A DNA stretch of 38,344 nt from Firmicutes bacterium CAG:145 (GTDB lineage: Bacteria > Bacillota > Clostridia > Peptostreptococcales > Anaerovoracaceae), in assembly GCA_000435715.1 (NCBI GenBank), contig FR882597.1, positions 35,007-73,350 of the forward strand, given 5' to 3'. The translations under genes were made by a program, and so were the position numbers. Below the pieces are notes generated by a model that worked only from the letters and a program-made list of their open reading frames with translations, made no database searches and was not told the origin of the DNA. Every line of letters starts with the position of its first letter. Position 1 is the stretch's first letter. Shown here piece after piece: positions 7,514 to 15,127 of this stretch.

Positions 7514-8332
7514 ATGAAAAAGAAAATTGTTAGCGCATTGATTTTAGCTTTAGCTCTGACATCTGCCATCGCATTGACAGGCTGCGGAAGCAAGGAATCG
7601 GATGAAAAGGTCATCAAGGTAGGAGCGACTCCTGCGCCTCACGCAGAAGTCCTGGAAGTAGTAAAAGATAAGCTGGCAGAAGAGGGCTATACTCTCGAAA
7701 TCATCGAATACAACGACTACATTCTGCCTAACAGGGCCGTTTCGGAAGGAGAGATAGACGCCAACTATTTCCAGCACATCAGTTATCTGAACAATTATAA
7801 CGAAGAGAACGAAACAGATCTCGTGAGCGCCGGAAGCATCCATTATGAGCCTTTCGCCCTCTACCCGGGAAAGACTGCTTCTATAGACTCCCTTGCAGAC
7901 GGGGCTAAGATCGCAGTGCCAAACGACGGAACTAACGAGGGAAGAGCCCTTAAACTTCTTGAGGCGGAGGGACTGATCGAACTCGATCCTGATGCAGGTT
8001 TCCTTGCGACAAGAGTGAATATAAAAAGCAATCCCAAGAATCTTGAGATAGTAGAGATGGAAGCAGCTCAGCTGCCTAGAGTACTCACCGACGTAGACAT
8101 GGCTGTCATCAACGGCAACTATGCTATCGACGCCGGTCTCAATCTGTCAGACGCCATAGCCGTAGAGGCAGACGACTCTGAAGCGGCAGAAGCATATGCC
8201 AATGTGGTAGCCGTTAAGAAAGGCAACGAGAACAGCGATAAAATAAAAGCCTTAGTAGCGGCCCTTCAGTCAGAAGAAGTAAGAAAGTTCATGGAAGAGA
8301 CTTATGGCGGAGCGGTAGTTCCTCTGTTCTGA
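7514..8332 (+). CDS. metQ: Methionine-binding lipoprotein
   Basis: This 272-residue protein belongs to the NlpA/MetQ family of substrate-binding lipoproteins. A lipoprotein signal with lipobox LTGC places the lipidated cysteine at residue 24. Family features follow: VGATPAPHAEVLE, YFQHISYLNNYN, IAVPNDGTNEGRAL and a C-terminal VVPLF. The mature protein would sit on the outer face of the membrane and hand methionine to MetI. It begins 21 bp after metI with site AAAAGGAG, and a terminator at 8357-8407 ends the operon. Confidence 0.92.
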   Translation: MKKKIVSALILALALTSAIALTGCGSKESDEKVIKVGATPAPHAEVLEVVKDKLAEEGYTLEIIEYNDYILPNRAVSEGEIDANYFQHISYLNNYNEENETDLVSAGSIHYEPFALYPGKTASIDSLADGAKIAVPNDGTNEGRALKLLEAEGLIELDPDAGFLATRVNIKSNPKNLEIVEMEAAQLPRVLTDVDMAVINGNYAIDAGLNLSDAIAVEADDSEAAEAYANVVAVKKGNENSDKIKALVAALQSEEVRKFMEETYGGAVVPLF

Positions 8333-8356
8333 TAGAAGACATGAGATAAATGATAT

Positions 8357-8407
8357 AAAGACGCAGAATCTACAGACGAGTTCTCGTAGCTTATGCGTCT
8401 TTTTTTA
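8357..8407 (+). terminator. Terminator of the metNIQ operon
   Basis: AAAGACGCA (8357-8365) pairs with TGCGTCTTT (8394-8402), with a second small hairpin inside (CTAC..ACGAG/CTCGT..GTAG), and a T run to 8407. Placed 24 bp after metQ. Confidence 0.85.
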
Positions 8408-8475
8408 TGAAAAACAGTTAAAACTTTAAATACCTATATAAACATTATACCTATCGACAAAAGAGATAAAAGAAA

Positions 8476-8504
8476 ATGACAGTATTGATGGGGCATGATA
8501 TAAT
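8476..8504 (+). promoter_or_regulatory. Promoter of the unknown gene at 8553
   Basis: ATGACA (8476-8481), 17-nt spacer and TATAAT (8499-8504). Transcription would start near 8511. This argues against translation from the TTG at 8505 and for the ATG at 8553. Confidence 0.65.
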
Positions 8505-8552
8505 TTGGATATAAAAAAACGAAAAATCGGAATTTTTGGGGGTAAAGCTATC

Positions 8553-9068
8553 ATGATTTTTGACTTCAATCCTTGGCAATTAGATGTTGATGTTGATTTA
8601 ACAAAACAGCTGTATAAAGAATCTGACTATTCTAATGATAAGACAACTAATATGGAGTTTATTGACACTTTGTCATCTGAGCAACAACTGTTTTTTAATT
8701 CTCTGGGAATTGACTTGACTAAAGTAGATGTTGATAAAACTGTCTACGATATACCCGAAGATGAAGAAACACCGGCTTCAAAAATATATAGAATGTCTGT
8801 TAATTTTCTCATGAGAGGAAAAATACTGGCATTGCCCAAATATCAAAAGGACATTTATTCTGACGAAGAAGCGTTTGGCAAAAATTACCCTCAATCTATA
8901 AAAGTCTTATCTGATGATGAAGAATACATAAAAACTTTTGATAATGGAATAGGAATGGGTATTGTATTTAAACATCCTTGCTTTCATTTTGATGATGAGA
9001 AATTTAAAAACTGGGACTGCGGATACATCTTAGGAAGTATTTTGATTATGAAAGACATGCAAAGCTGA
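8553..9068 (+). CDS. Hypothetical protein, AT-rich gene
   Basis: A 171-residue protein I do not recognise. It begins MIFDFNPWQLDVDVDLTKQL and is acidic, with two clusters rich in Asp and Glu (about residues 75-85 and 135-145) and no signal peptide or membrane segment. I choose the ATG at 8553, preceded by GGGGGT, since the promoter's -10 box covers the earlier TTG at 8505. The gene is visibly richer in A and T than the met and cob genes around it, which suggests acquisition from elsewhere. It stands 36 bp before the ATP pyrophosphatase gene with no terminator between, so the two may form one unit. Confidence 0.6.
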   Translation: MIFDFNPWQLDVDVDLTKQLYKESDYSNDKTTNMEFIDTLSSEQQLFFNSLGIDLTKVDVDKTVYDIPEDEETPASKIYRMSVNFLMRGKILALPKYQKDIYSDEEAFGKNYPQSIKVLSDDEEYIKTFDNGIGMGIVFKHPCFHFDDEKFKNWDCGYILGSILIMKDMQS

Positions 9069-9103
9069 ATTGTATTTGATAAACTTGAAGTTGTGAGGGA
9101 ATC

Positions 9104-9790
9104 ATGAAAAAAGCTTATTTTAACTGGAGCAGCGGAAAGGATTCTGCATTGGCTCTTTATAAAGCCTTAAAATCCGGAATTTTTGATATATGTTCTTTAT
9201 TAACTATCATCAAAAAGGATGGTTCTAAAATTGCTATGCACGAAATTGGAATAGATTTGCTCAGAAGGCAAGCTGAATCCATCGGAATTCCGTTGATGGT
9301 TTTCGAACTGGATGTAACAGCATCACCGGACGAATACAAAAAGTCTATGGAAAAGCAAATGGTGAAATTTAAAGAAGAACATATAAATACTGCACTTTTT
9401 GGGGACATCTATTTGCAGGATTTGAGAGATCAAAGAACTGCAAACTGTAAGCAACAAGGGATGCAGGCGGAATTTCCGCTGTGGCAAAGCAACACTGACG
9501 AACTGCTGAAAGAATTTATTTCATTGGGGTTTAAAAGTATTGTAACCTGTGTAGATGGCTCTGTTCTTGATGAATCATTTGTTGGGCGTGTCATTGACGA
9601 ATCTTTCCTCAATGATTTGCCTGATGGTGTGGATGTTTGCGGCGAAAATGGCGAGTATCATTCATTTGTGTTTGACGGACCAATTTTTTGTAATCCTGTC
9701 GAATTTGAAATCGTGCAACGATACCACATAGATTATCCAGATGAGACGAATATTCTGCAAAACAGGCATTGGTATCTTGAACTTAGATAA
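9104..9790 (+). CDS. Dph6-related ATP pyrophosphatase (adenine nucleotide alpha hydrolase fold)
   Basis: This 228-residue protein has the PP-loop motif SSGKDS at residues 9-14, which binds ATP and releases pyrophosphate. It continues with features of the diphthine-ammonia ligase-like family: FGDIYLQDLRDQR, FPLWQSNTDELLKEFISLGFKSIV, VDVCGENGEYHSFVFDGPIF. In eukaryotes and archaea that family amidates diphthine on elongation factor 2; bacteria lack diphthamide, so the bacterial substrate is unknown. The gene shares the AT-rich composition of the preceding one. Site TGAGGGAATC before the ATG. Confidence 0.82.
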   Translation: MKKAYFNWSSGKDSALALYKALKSGIFDICSLLTIIKKDGSKIAMHEIGIDLLRRQAESIGIPLMVFELDVTASPDEYKKSMEKQMVKFKEEHINTALFGDIYLQDLRDQRTANCKQQGMQAEFPLWQSNTDELLKEFISLGFKSIVTCVDGSVLDESFVGRVIDESFLNDLPDGVDVCGENGEYHSFVFDGPIFCNPVEFEIVQRYHIDYPDETNILQNRHWYLELR

Positions 9791-9956
9791 TCGACAACTT
9801 TCAGTTTGTGCGGTATAGCTCACTTTGACTGTGAGCGAGCATGTGGCAAACGATTATTTAACCGTTATCCGGCAAAGGGGTGCAAGAAATTAGAAACCTT
9901 ATATCCTGAAAGATAGAAAATGCTGCATTTAATAAGGACGGAAAGTATTTTATAAG

Positions 9957-10121
9957 ATGAGAGCCTGTATTTATGCCGGATTATATTATGACGAAAAAGG
10001 GATCGAAAATCAGGAGAAGATAAATTCCAAAGCAGACCCTATATCAAACGATGAAGGAGAGATGACTTCTGCTGAAATAATCGGCATAGAGCTGCCTGAT
10101 TTAGAAAAGATTCAGAGATAA
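9957..10121 (+). pseudogene. Small ORF, possible serine-recombinase N-terminal scrap
   Basis: A 54-codon frame begins MRACIYAGLYYDEKGIENQE. It resembles the start of large serine recombinases (pattern RAxIYARxSxxxxSIENQ), but the catalytic serine region is altered to GLYYDE and nothing recombinase-like follows. There is no well-placed ribosome site. The rest of 9791-10150 holds one short hairpin without a T tail (GCTCAC 9818-9823 with GTGAGC 9831-9836) and nothing else I can name. I read this as the debris of a mobile element, with low certainty. Confidence 0.25.
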
Positions 10122-10152
10122 GATCGTATAATCAAGAAAAAAGGGGTATGCA

Positions 10153-10186
10153 AAAAGCCTCCGCTTGTAATAAAGCGGAGGCTTTT
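10153..10186. terminator. Bidirectional terminator between convergent units
   Basis: A perfect 14-bp stem (10153-10166 with 10173-10186), loop GTAATA, with A residues on one side and T residues on the other. It serves both the plus-strand genes ending at 9790-10121 and the minus-strand cob operon ending at 10207. Confidence 0.85.
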
Positions 10187-10206
10187 GAATCTATACGGGA
10201 GCCAGA

Positions 10207-10824
10207 TCATAAATTCTCATATCTGACCGGATCGCCGTCTTCAAAGTAGACGCTGTAACCTCTCCCGGCTGCGGGGATCCAGTCCCAGAAAGTTTCTGCC
10301 GGAAATCTGAATAGGTGGCACATGCAGGCGGCTATGACTCCGCCGTGACATACTGCCGTAGAAATACAAGGCTGGCCGCTGTGACGGTGAGAAAGTTCTA
10401 AAAGCCTGTGGTATCCCAGCAGTTCGTCGAGACCCTTCTTTGCCCTCTCTGAAAAGATGTTAGCCGATTCCCCTCCGGGAAAGGTGAAGGAACCTGTTCT
10501 ATCGTTCATCCACGTATCAAACCCCGGAAGCTGCTGAAGCTCGTCAAAAGTCTTGCACTCCCATTGGCCGAAGTTCATTTCCTTAAGATCGGGGATCGCC
10601 GTATAAGGCACTTTGCCGTAGATGGCCTCCAGCGTCTGATTGGCCCTGAGCATACCGGAGGTGTAATAACTGCCTCCTGATTCGGGATATATACCCTGCG
10701 CTTTCAGATCTTTTATCTCTTTGATCCCCTCATCTACCAGGGGAAGATCTTCAAAGCCGTAATACCATTTATTCAGGATACCCTGGGTGATCCCGTGACG
10801 TATAAAATGAATACAAGATAACAT
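10207..10824 (-). CDS. cobC: Alpha-ribazole phosphatase-like histidine phosphatase
   Basis: This 205-residue protein belongs to the histidine phosphatase superfamily. The phospho-accepting motif is RHG at residues 9-11, followed by LVDEG, MNFGQWE and a late AVCHGGVIAA that supplies the second histidine. In cobamide assembly, CobC removes the phosphate from alpha-ribazole 5'-phosphate (or from the 5'-phosphate cobamide). The family is broad and includes phosphoglycerate mutase-like enzymes; the assignment as CobC rests on its place as the last gene after cobT-cobU-cobS. It starts 9 bp after the short cobU-like gene. Confidence 0.82.
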   Translation of the reverse strand: MLSCIHFIRHGITQGILNKWYYGFEDLPLVDEGIKEIKDLKAQGIYPESGGSYYTSGMLRANQTLEAIYGKVPYTAIPDLKEMNFGQWECKTFDELQQLPGFDTWMNDRTGSFTFPGGESANIFSERAKKGLDELLGYHRLLELSHRHSGQPCISTAVCHGGVIAACMCHLFRFPAETFWDWIPAAGRGYSVYFEDGDPVRYENL

Positions 10825-10833
10825 AAAATCTCC

Positions 10834-11211
10834 TTACTTGATCTTCTGACCTATGCCACAGAAAACTCTGTATACTTCGTCGGCCTCTTCGGATAGATAG
10901 AGCATGGCCCTGCCTGTGGCCTCGCGCCAGGCTCTCAGGGTTTTATCCATAGGAACCACGCCTTGAGAAATATCGTCTATTATTATTATTTTGTCTTTCA
11001 GATAATCTCTGCTTGCCGCCAGCATATCGGTAACGTTGACGTTTTGCTTTACCAGATGAAGAAAAGTCTGCTCCAGATTGCAGAGGACTATCGCCTCCTG
11101 ATTTGCCTCGAAGCCTTCTGTACACGTAAAGACCTGCCGGTCTGTGACGCCGAACTTTTTCTTTGCAAAGTCCAGTTTACCCTGATAGGCTCCTCCGAAA
11201 ATTAAAATCAT
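10834..11211 (-). CDS. Short CobU-like P-loop protein
   Basis: This 125-residue protein is related to CobU but shorter (CobU is about 180). It has a P-loop, GGAYQGK (residues 6-12), and a C-terminal part that follows CobU closely (DDISQGVVPMDKTLRAWREA, then EEADEVYRVFCGIGQKIK). The segment that carries the guanylylated histidine in CobU (RxERHxxER, as in the full-length copy at 12000-12551) is absent. It may keep kinase activity alone, or support its full-length neighbour. It sits between cobS and cobC with gaps of about 10 bp, so it belongs to the operon. Confidence 0.75.
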   Translation of the reverse strand: MILIFGGAYQGKLDFAKKKFGVTDRQVFTCTEGFEANQEAIVLCNLEQTFLHLVKQNVNVTDMLAASRDYLKDKIIIIDDISQGVVPMDKTLRAWREATGRAMLYLSEEADEVYRVFCGIGQKIK

Positions 11212-11221
11212 AGGTTCCTCC

Positions 11222-11992
11222 TTAAAGAATAAGCATAGCGAAGATACCGAAAAACTCTCCCCAGGTTATGGCATAGCCGGCGATGTCGCCGCTCATGCCG
11301 CCAAGACGTCTCTTTGCAATCACGGCCGAAAGATATGTGGCCGCCGCTGTGACGGCTACAACTATAGCCGAAGGCAGAAGATAAGAGGCCAGGAAAGCGC
11401 CGGCCGTACAATATACAATCAGCTGTATCAGTATTATGATCACTGCCTTTCTTTTCTGAATCTTATCATCCGCTCCGGCTCCCTCGGCATATTGACTGTG
11501 GTCCATGGGCTTTCTCAGCAATACGTTGAGACCGGCTATCGATCTGCTGATTATAGGTATCGTGCAGAGGTCTATAAAATCTATGCCGGTGCTTATGGCG
11601 GTGGAGATACATGAGTAACAGCCCAGAAGCATGAACACCAGACTCACCGCTGCGAAAGCCCCGCAGTGAGGATCTTTGAGGATAGCTTGTTTTTCTTTTA
11701 GAGGTTTTCTGGACATCATGGCGTCGCAGCAGTCCATGAACCCGTCAAGATGCATGAATCCGCACAGCGCAAACGGTATAAAAGTGACGAGAAAGGACAG
11801 AACCAGATAAGGAAAGCCCAGCCACACCATGGCTACGCATAGCCCGGCCCAGACGACTCCTATGATCATGCCTATGGTAGGCAGAAATCCCAGCATATAA
11901 TTTTTCAGGTCATTATCCCATTTTTTGACCGGGCACGGTAAGGAAAGAAAATTCCCCCATGCCATAAATAATCCAGTAATGATCTTCATCAA
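11222..11992 (-). CDS. cobS: Adenosylcobinamide-GDP ribazoletransferase (cobalamin synthase)
   Basis: This 256-residue membrane enzyme joins adenosylcobinamide-GDP with alpha-ribazole (phosphate) in the last step of nucleotide-loop assembly. The family motif GFMHLDGFMDCCDAMMSRK is present, followed by ILKDPHCGAFAAVSL, and about six hydrophobic segments. The length fits CobS (about 250). I start at the upstream ATG (11992), preceded by GGGGGATTTG; the second Met directly after it is equally possible. The cobU stop lies 7 bp upstream. Confidence 0.92.
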   Translation of the reverse strand: MMKIITGLFMAWGNFLSLPCPVKKWDNDLKNYMLGFLPTIGMIIGVVWAGLCVAMVWLGFPYLVLSFLVTFIPFALCGFMHLDGFMDCCDAMMSRKPLKEKQAILKDPHCGAFAAVSLVFMLLGCYSCISTAISTGIDFIDLCTIPIISRSIAGLNVLLRKPMDHSQYAEGAGADDKIQKRKAVIIILIQLIVYCTAGAFLASYLLPSAIVVAVTAAATYLSAVIAKRRLGGMSGDIAGYAITWGEFFGIFAMLIL

Positions 11993-11999
11993 ATCCCCC

Positions 12000-12551
12000 T
12001 TATTTAAATTGATTTATAAAACCGTATGAAACTTCTAATACCCGGTCGCATACCCGGGCCAGCCGGCGATCTGCGCGGGCCAGACCGCGCCTGTATTCTT
12101 CGGTGAGCGATTCATATGAGAATGCGTCAGAATATATGTAGTCCGATACGAAGACGGTATTTCCTGTTCTGAGGGCAAATTCCGAAAGGTCGGAGGCGAC
12201 TCTTTCGGGAGCCTCGAGATCGACCTTCCCGTCCGTCCGGAACATCTCGTTGGAGAGAAGGGCGGTGACGCTGTCCAGAAGAAAAACACCCTCTGGATGC
12301 ACTGCTTCGCCTGATACAGACCGGCCTTTGAGACAGCCGCATATGTCGAGCCCTCGTTCTATCGTATCGAAGCCCCAGCCCTCGCGTTCCTTGAGATGCC
12401 TTTCTATTCTGACTCTGTCCTCATCGTCTACAGGGATCATTGTGGCCAGATAATAGAGAGGCAGACTCTTCTCTTGAGCCATAGACAGAGCCAGCTTCTG
12501 AGCATAATAAGATTTTCCGTTTTTACAGCCGCCGCTGATAAGTATGTTCAT
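12000..12551 (-). CDS. cobU: Adenosylcobinamide kinase / adenosylcobinamide-phosphate guanylyltransferase
   Basis: This 183-residue bifunctional enzyme phosphorylates adenosylcobinamide and then adds GMP. The P-loop is SGGCKNGKS (residues 6-14). The active-site histidine that carries GMP is the His near residue 52 in RIERHLKEREG. VSDYIYSD and the C-terminal LARVCDRVLEVSYGF also fit the family. The length is usual for CobU. The start codon overlaps the cobT stop by one base (12551), giving coupled translation. Confidence 0.9.
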   Translation of the reverse strand: MNILISGGCKNGKSYYAQKLALSMAQEKSLPLYYLATMIPVDDEDRVRIERHLKEREGWGFDTIERGLDICGCLKGRSVSGEAVHPEGVFLLDSVTALLSNEMFRTDGKVDLEAPERVASDLSEFALRTGNTVFVSDYIYSDAFSYESLTEEYRRGLARADRRLARVCDRVLEVSYGFINQFK

Positions 12552-13681
12552 CAGAAGAAATTTCCTTTCTCAGCTTCTGCCAGATAATCGGCGTCGATGG
12601 CGCCTTCCTCGAAAGTGGCCATTCCGCTCATGGCGGCGCACGCAGTCTCTATGATATTGAAGCTGATAGGACAGCCGCTTCCCTCGCCCAGCCTCATGCC
12701 CAGGTCAAAATAAGGGTCAAGACCGATGGCCTCTGCGGCGATCTTGTATCCCTGTTCTTTTGAAAGATGAGAACCGAACATGAAATTTACAGCGTTTGGA
12801 GCAAGTTTGGCAGCCGACAGGGCAGCTACACAGGAAATATAACCGTCTACCACTACGGGCAGTCTGTAATAGGCCGCTCCGAGAAATGCTCCCGTCATAG
12901 CGCATATATCGAAGCCGCCGACTTTAGCTAAAATATCTATTACATCGTCGCCTTCACACTCTGCGGCGGCTTTTCTGACTACCTTTATCTTCTTGGCAAG
13001 ACCTTCATCCCCCAGGCCGCCGCCTCTTCCAACTACGTCGGAGGCTTTGCTCTTCGTGAGGGCGGCCAAAACGCAGGAGCTGGTAGTAGTGTTTCCGATT
13101 CCCATCTCTCCTACGCCTAAGATGTCGTATCCGCATATTTTAACCGCTTGTGCGCAGGCAACGCCCTCGAGAATCGCCGTCAGCGCCTGATTTCTGGTCA
13201 TGGCAGGGCCTGCGGATAGGTTATTGGTTCCTCTTGCGATGCTCCGATTCAATATTTTTTTTGTGAGACTGCCATCTTCGAAGGGAGTATCTGTGTACAG
13301 CGAATCGGGAATAGGCAATTTGACTCCCATATCTACCACCAGGAGATCTATGGCGAAGTGTTTAGCTATAGAACTTACTCCTGTGAGACCTCTAATAAAA
13401 TTTATGGTCTGGGATAAGGTGACGGACTGAGGCGCTGAAGCCACGCCTTCTTCTACTACTCCGTTGTCCGCAGACATTATCACTATTGCCTTTTTGGCGA
13501 TGTCATTTATGACTTTTCCGGTGATGCCTGCTATCTGAACAGATATATCTTCCAGTCTGCCCAGGGCCCCTGTAGGTTTTGCCAGAATTTTCTGACGCTC
13601 TTTAGCGGCCAGGACTGCTTCTTCAAACAGCGAGCCGTCTCGAGCTATGGATGATAAAATCTCTTTTAATCGGTTTTCCAT
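12551..13681 (-). CDS. cobT: Nicotinate-nucleotide-dimethylbenzimidazole phosphoribosyltransferase
   Basis: This 376-residue enzyme activates the lower-ligand base by transfer of phosphoribose from nicotinate mononucleotide, giving alpha-ribazole phosphate. Recognisable segments are KPTGALGRLEDISVQIAGI, MSADNGVVEEGVASAPQ, GEMGIGNTTTSSC, GAFLGAAYYRLPVVVDGYIS, and DLGMRLGEGSG; the C-terminal MATFEEGAID holds the catalytic glutamate. Clostridia often attach bases other than dimethylbenzimidazole, so the native base is uncertain. No base-synthesis gene (bza) is in the window. A ribosome site AAAGGAGAT lies before the ATG. The upstream gene ends 14 bp before. Confidence 0.92.
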   Translation of the reverse strand: MENRLKEILSSIARDGSLFEEAVLAAKERQKILAKPTGALGRLEDISVQIAGITGKVINDIAKKAIVIMSADNGVVEEGVASAPQSVTLSQTINFIRGLTGVSSIAKHFAIDLLVVDMGVKLPIPDSLYTDTPFEDGSLTKKILNRSIARGTNNLSAGPAMTRNQALTAILEGVACAQAVKICGYDILGVGEMGIGNTTTSSCVLAALTKSKASDVVGRGGGLGDEGLAKKIKVVRKAAAECEGDDVIDILAKVGGFDICAMTGAFLGAAYYRLPVVVDGYISCVAALSAAKLAPNAVNFMFGSHLSKEQGYKIAAEAIGLDPYFDLGMRLGEGSGCPISFNIIETACAAMSGMATFEEGAIDADYLAEAEKGNFF

Positions 13682-13694
13682 GATGATCTCCTTT

Positions 13695-14471
13695 TTAAAT
13701 ATAACCGCGTAAAGAAAGCCACTCCATACATGAAAGGCACTCGAAGGCCTCTATGGTAAAGGTGACATTCGGCGGGCAGCAGTTTTCTATGGCTGTTAAA
13801 ACAGAGGTCATATCCAATGAGCCGCTGTCAAAGTCGTTATGAGAGTCTTTGCCTCCATAGTTGTTGTGAAGATGAAAATGTCCGATGTAAGGGGAGAGAA
13901 CTTCTATCCACTTTTCCACGGAAATATCTTCTGACGTCATGGCGTTGGCATGGCCCGTATCCAGACAGATCTTTATACGGTCGTCCGTTATGCGGGACAT
14001 CATATCTTTCATCATGTAAGGTTCGTCTTCCAGGACGTTTTCTATATATATGCTGAAATCTTCAGGTTTATCGGCCATGAAATCCTGCCAGAACAAGGCG
14101 CCGTTTTCAGACTGCCATTCTTTAAAATATATAAAAGGCAGCCACCCGTTATGTACGACCATGTTTTTAACGCCAAGATCGCGGCACACGTCGAATGATT
14201 CGTCCAGGCGTTTCTTCGCCATCTGGCGGGCTCGGTGATCTATGGCGGCCGGATAGATTTCTGTAAAGGGGCCGTGAAGCAGGGCGCGGGCAGAGCCCGA
14301 CGCTTCGAAGTCACGTCTCATTTCGGCCAGCAATAAAGGTCGGTTCTCTGGATCCAGAGACTCAGATATACAGGTATGGTTGTATTCGAGTCCCACGCCG
14401 TAGAGAGCTGCAGTTTCTACAGCATTATTTTGAAAAGTTGCGATGTACAATCTGTCTTTTATGTTAAACAT
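13695..14471 (-). CDS. Sugar phosphate isomerase/epimerase-like TIM-barrel protein
   Basis: This 258-residue protein is of the AP endonuclease 2 / xylose isomerase-like barrel family. Motifs include KNMVVHNGWLPF, IYIENVLEDEPYM, ICLDTGHANAM and HFHLHNNYGGKDSHND, which provide His, Glu and Asp metal ligands. I start at MFNIKDRLYIA (ATG at 14469-14471), after AAGGATATTTTA; the open frame reaching to 14591 runs into repeat copy B. It is the first gene of the cob operon and lies 14 bp before cobT. No known step of cobamide assembly needs such an enzyme, so its job there is unclear. Confidence 0.75.
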   Translation of the reverse strand: MFNIKDRLYIATFQNNAVETAALYGVGLEYNHTCISESLDPENRPLLLAEMRRDFEASGSARALLHGPFTEIYPAAIDHRARQMAKKRLDESFDVCRDLGVKNMVVHNGWLPFIYFKEWQSENGALFWQDFMADKPEDFSIYIENVLEDEPYMMKDMMSRITDDRIKICLDTGHANAMTSEDISVEKWIEVLSPYIGHFHLHNNYGGKDSHNDFDSGSLDMTSVLTAIENCCPPNVTFTIEAFECLSCMEWLSLRGYI

Positions 14472-14550
14472 TAAAATATCCTTATTACAAAGCTTTCTAT
14501 ATGGAGTCAATGGCGTTGAGTTTGTCAGCGTAAGGTGTTTTCCCCGGCAA

Positions 14551-14910
14551 CACCGCCGCAAATCGCTGGATCTGCTGTCGCAGAGCCGCATGCTGTGTTT
14601 TCTTAGCCCTTTGTGCTGATTCTACAGCATTTTAGGAAGAAAAACAGCCTGAATGACTGTACAAAGGCGGATATGCTGTAAATTCCCATTTATTATTGCA
14701 ATTCTACAACCATTTTAACAAATTCTGTTGTAGAATTTGTGCTTTTTTCTGGAGAATACAGCATGCGCTGTTTTTTGCCGTAGCAAGCTCAAACTCGCCA
14801 AGGCGATTCAGCAAACCCTCCCTCTCGGCGGCAACCCTCGGAGGTCGCCGCTATCATAATCGATGGGTTCATTATACCATAATTGCGGGCGCCCTGCGCC
14901 GCAGCGGCCG
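14551..14910 (-). repeat. Non-coding repeat, copy B (inverted relative to A)
   Basis: Read on the minus strand, the element runs from GGTATAATGAACCCATCGAT (14879 downward) through one arm and then the core (about 14776-14553), which matches the core of copy A at about 90 percent by eye, apart from an 18-nt gap. The second arm has decayed just after GCGGCGG (near 14553). Immediately before the element's start (14880-14905), a right-end fragment like that of copies A and C is joined (GCGGCGCAGGGCGCC then ATTATGG), as if two elements once lay in tandem. The distal end lies about 80 bp upstream of the TIM-barrel gene that opens the cob operon, reading the same way. Confidence 0.78.
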
Positions 14911-14923
14911 TGGCAGCGGCCGG

Positions 14924-14945
14924 CCGTATTTCTTTAGAAATACGG
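14924..14945. other. Perfect hairpin next to repeat copy B
   Basis: A 9-bp perfect stem, CCGTATTTC (14924-14932) with GAAATACGG (14937-14945), and a TTTA loop. It lacks a T tail in either direction, so it is not a clear terminator. It lies in the 590-bp gap between the divergent cob operon and the DMT gene. Confidence 0.5.
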
Positions 14946-15060
14946 AGTTTATGATACAATGTTTTCTCAGGCGTCAGAATCTTTGATTTCGCTAACGCTG
15001 TGAGATTATTATACCACAAAAAAAAGAGGAAAAAAAGGTATGGCTGGTGTAATAGCCATG

Positions 15061-15089
15061 TTGCAAGAATGAAGGTTTTTTGATAAAAT
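15061..15089 (+). promoter_or_regulatory. Promoter of the DMT transporter gene
   Basis: TTGCAA (15061-15066), 17-nt spacer, TAAAAT (15084-15089), about 40 bp before the start codon. Between -10 and gene lies an AT palindrome, TTAATTTAATTAA. Confidence 0.55.
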
Positions 15090-15127
15090 CAATGTGTGGC
15101 TTAATTTAATTAAGAAGAGGAAAAATT

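Noticed and set aside
8505..8552. TTG start for the unknown gene
   Set aside because: The TTG directly touches the -10 box (8499-8504), so the transcript would start after it; the ATG at 8553 has GGGGGT upstream.
14472..14591. N-terminal extension of the TIM-barrel gene
   Set aside because: It runs into repeat copy B and gives an Arg- and Cys-rich sequence unlike the family.
13682..14600. Cobalamin riboswitch ahead of the cob operon
   Set aside because: No B12-box-like GCCACTG element was found on the minus strand upstream of the first gene.
14924..14945. Hairpin next to repeat B as a terminator
   Set aside because: The stem is perfect but there is no T run on either strand, so I list it only as a hairpin.
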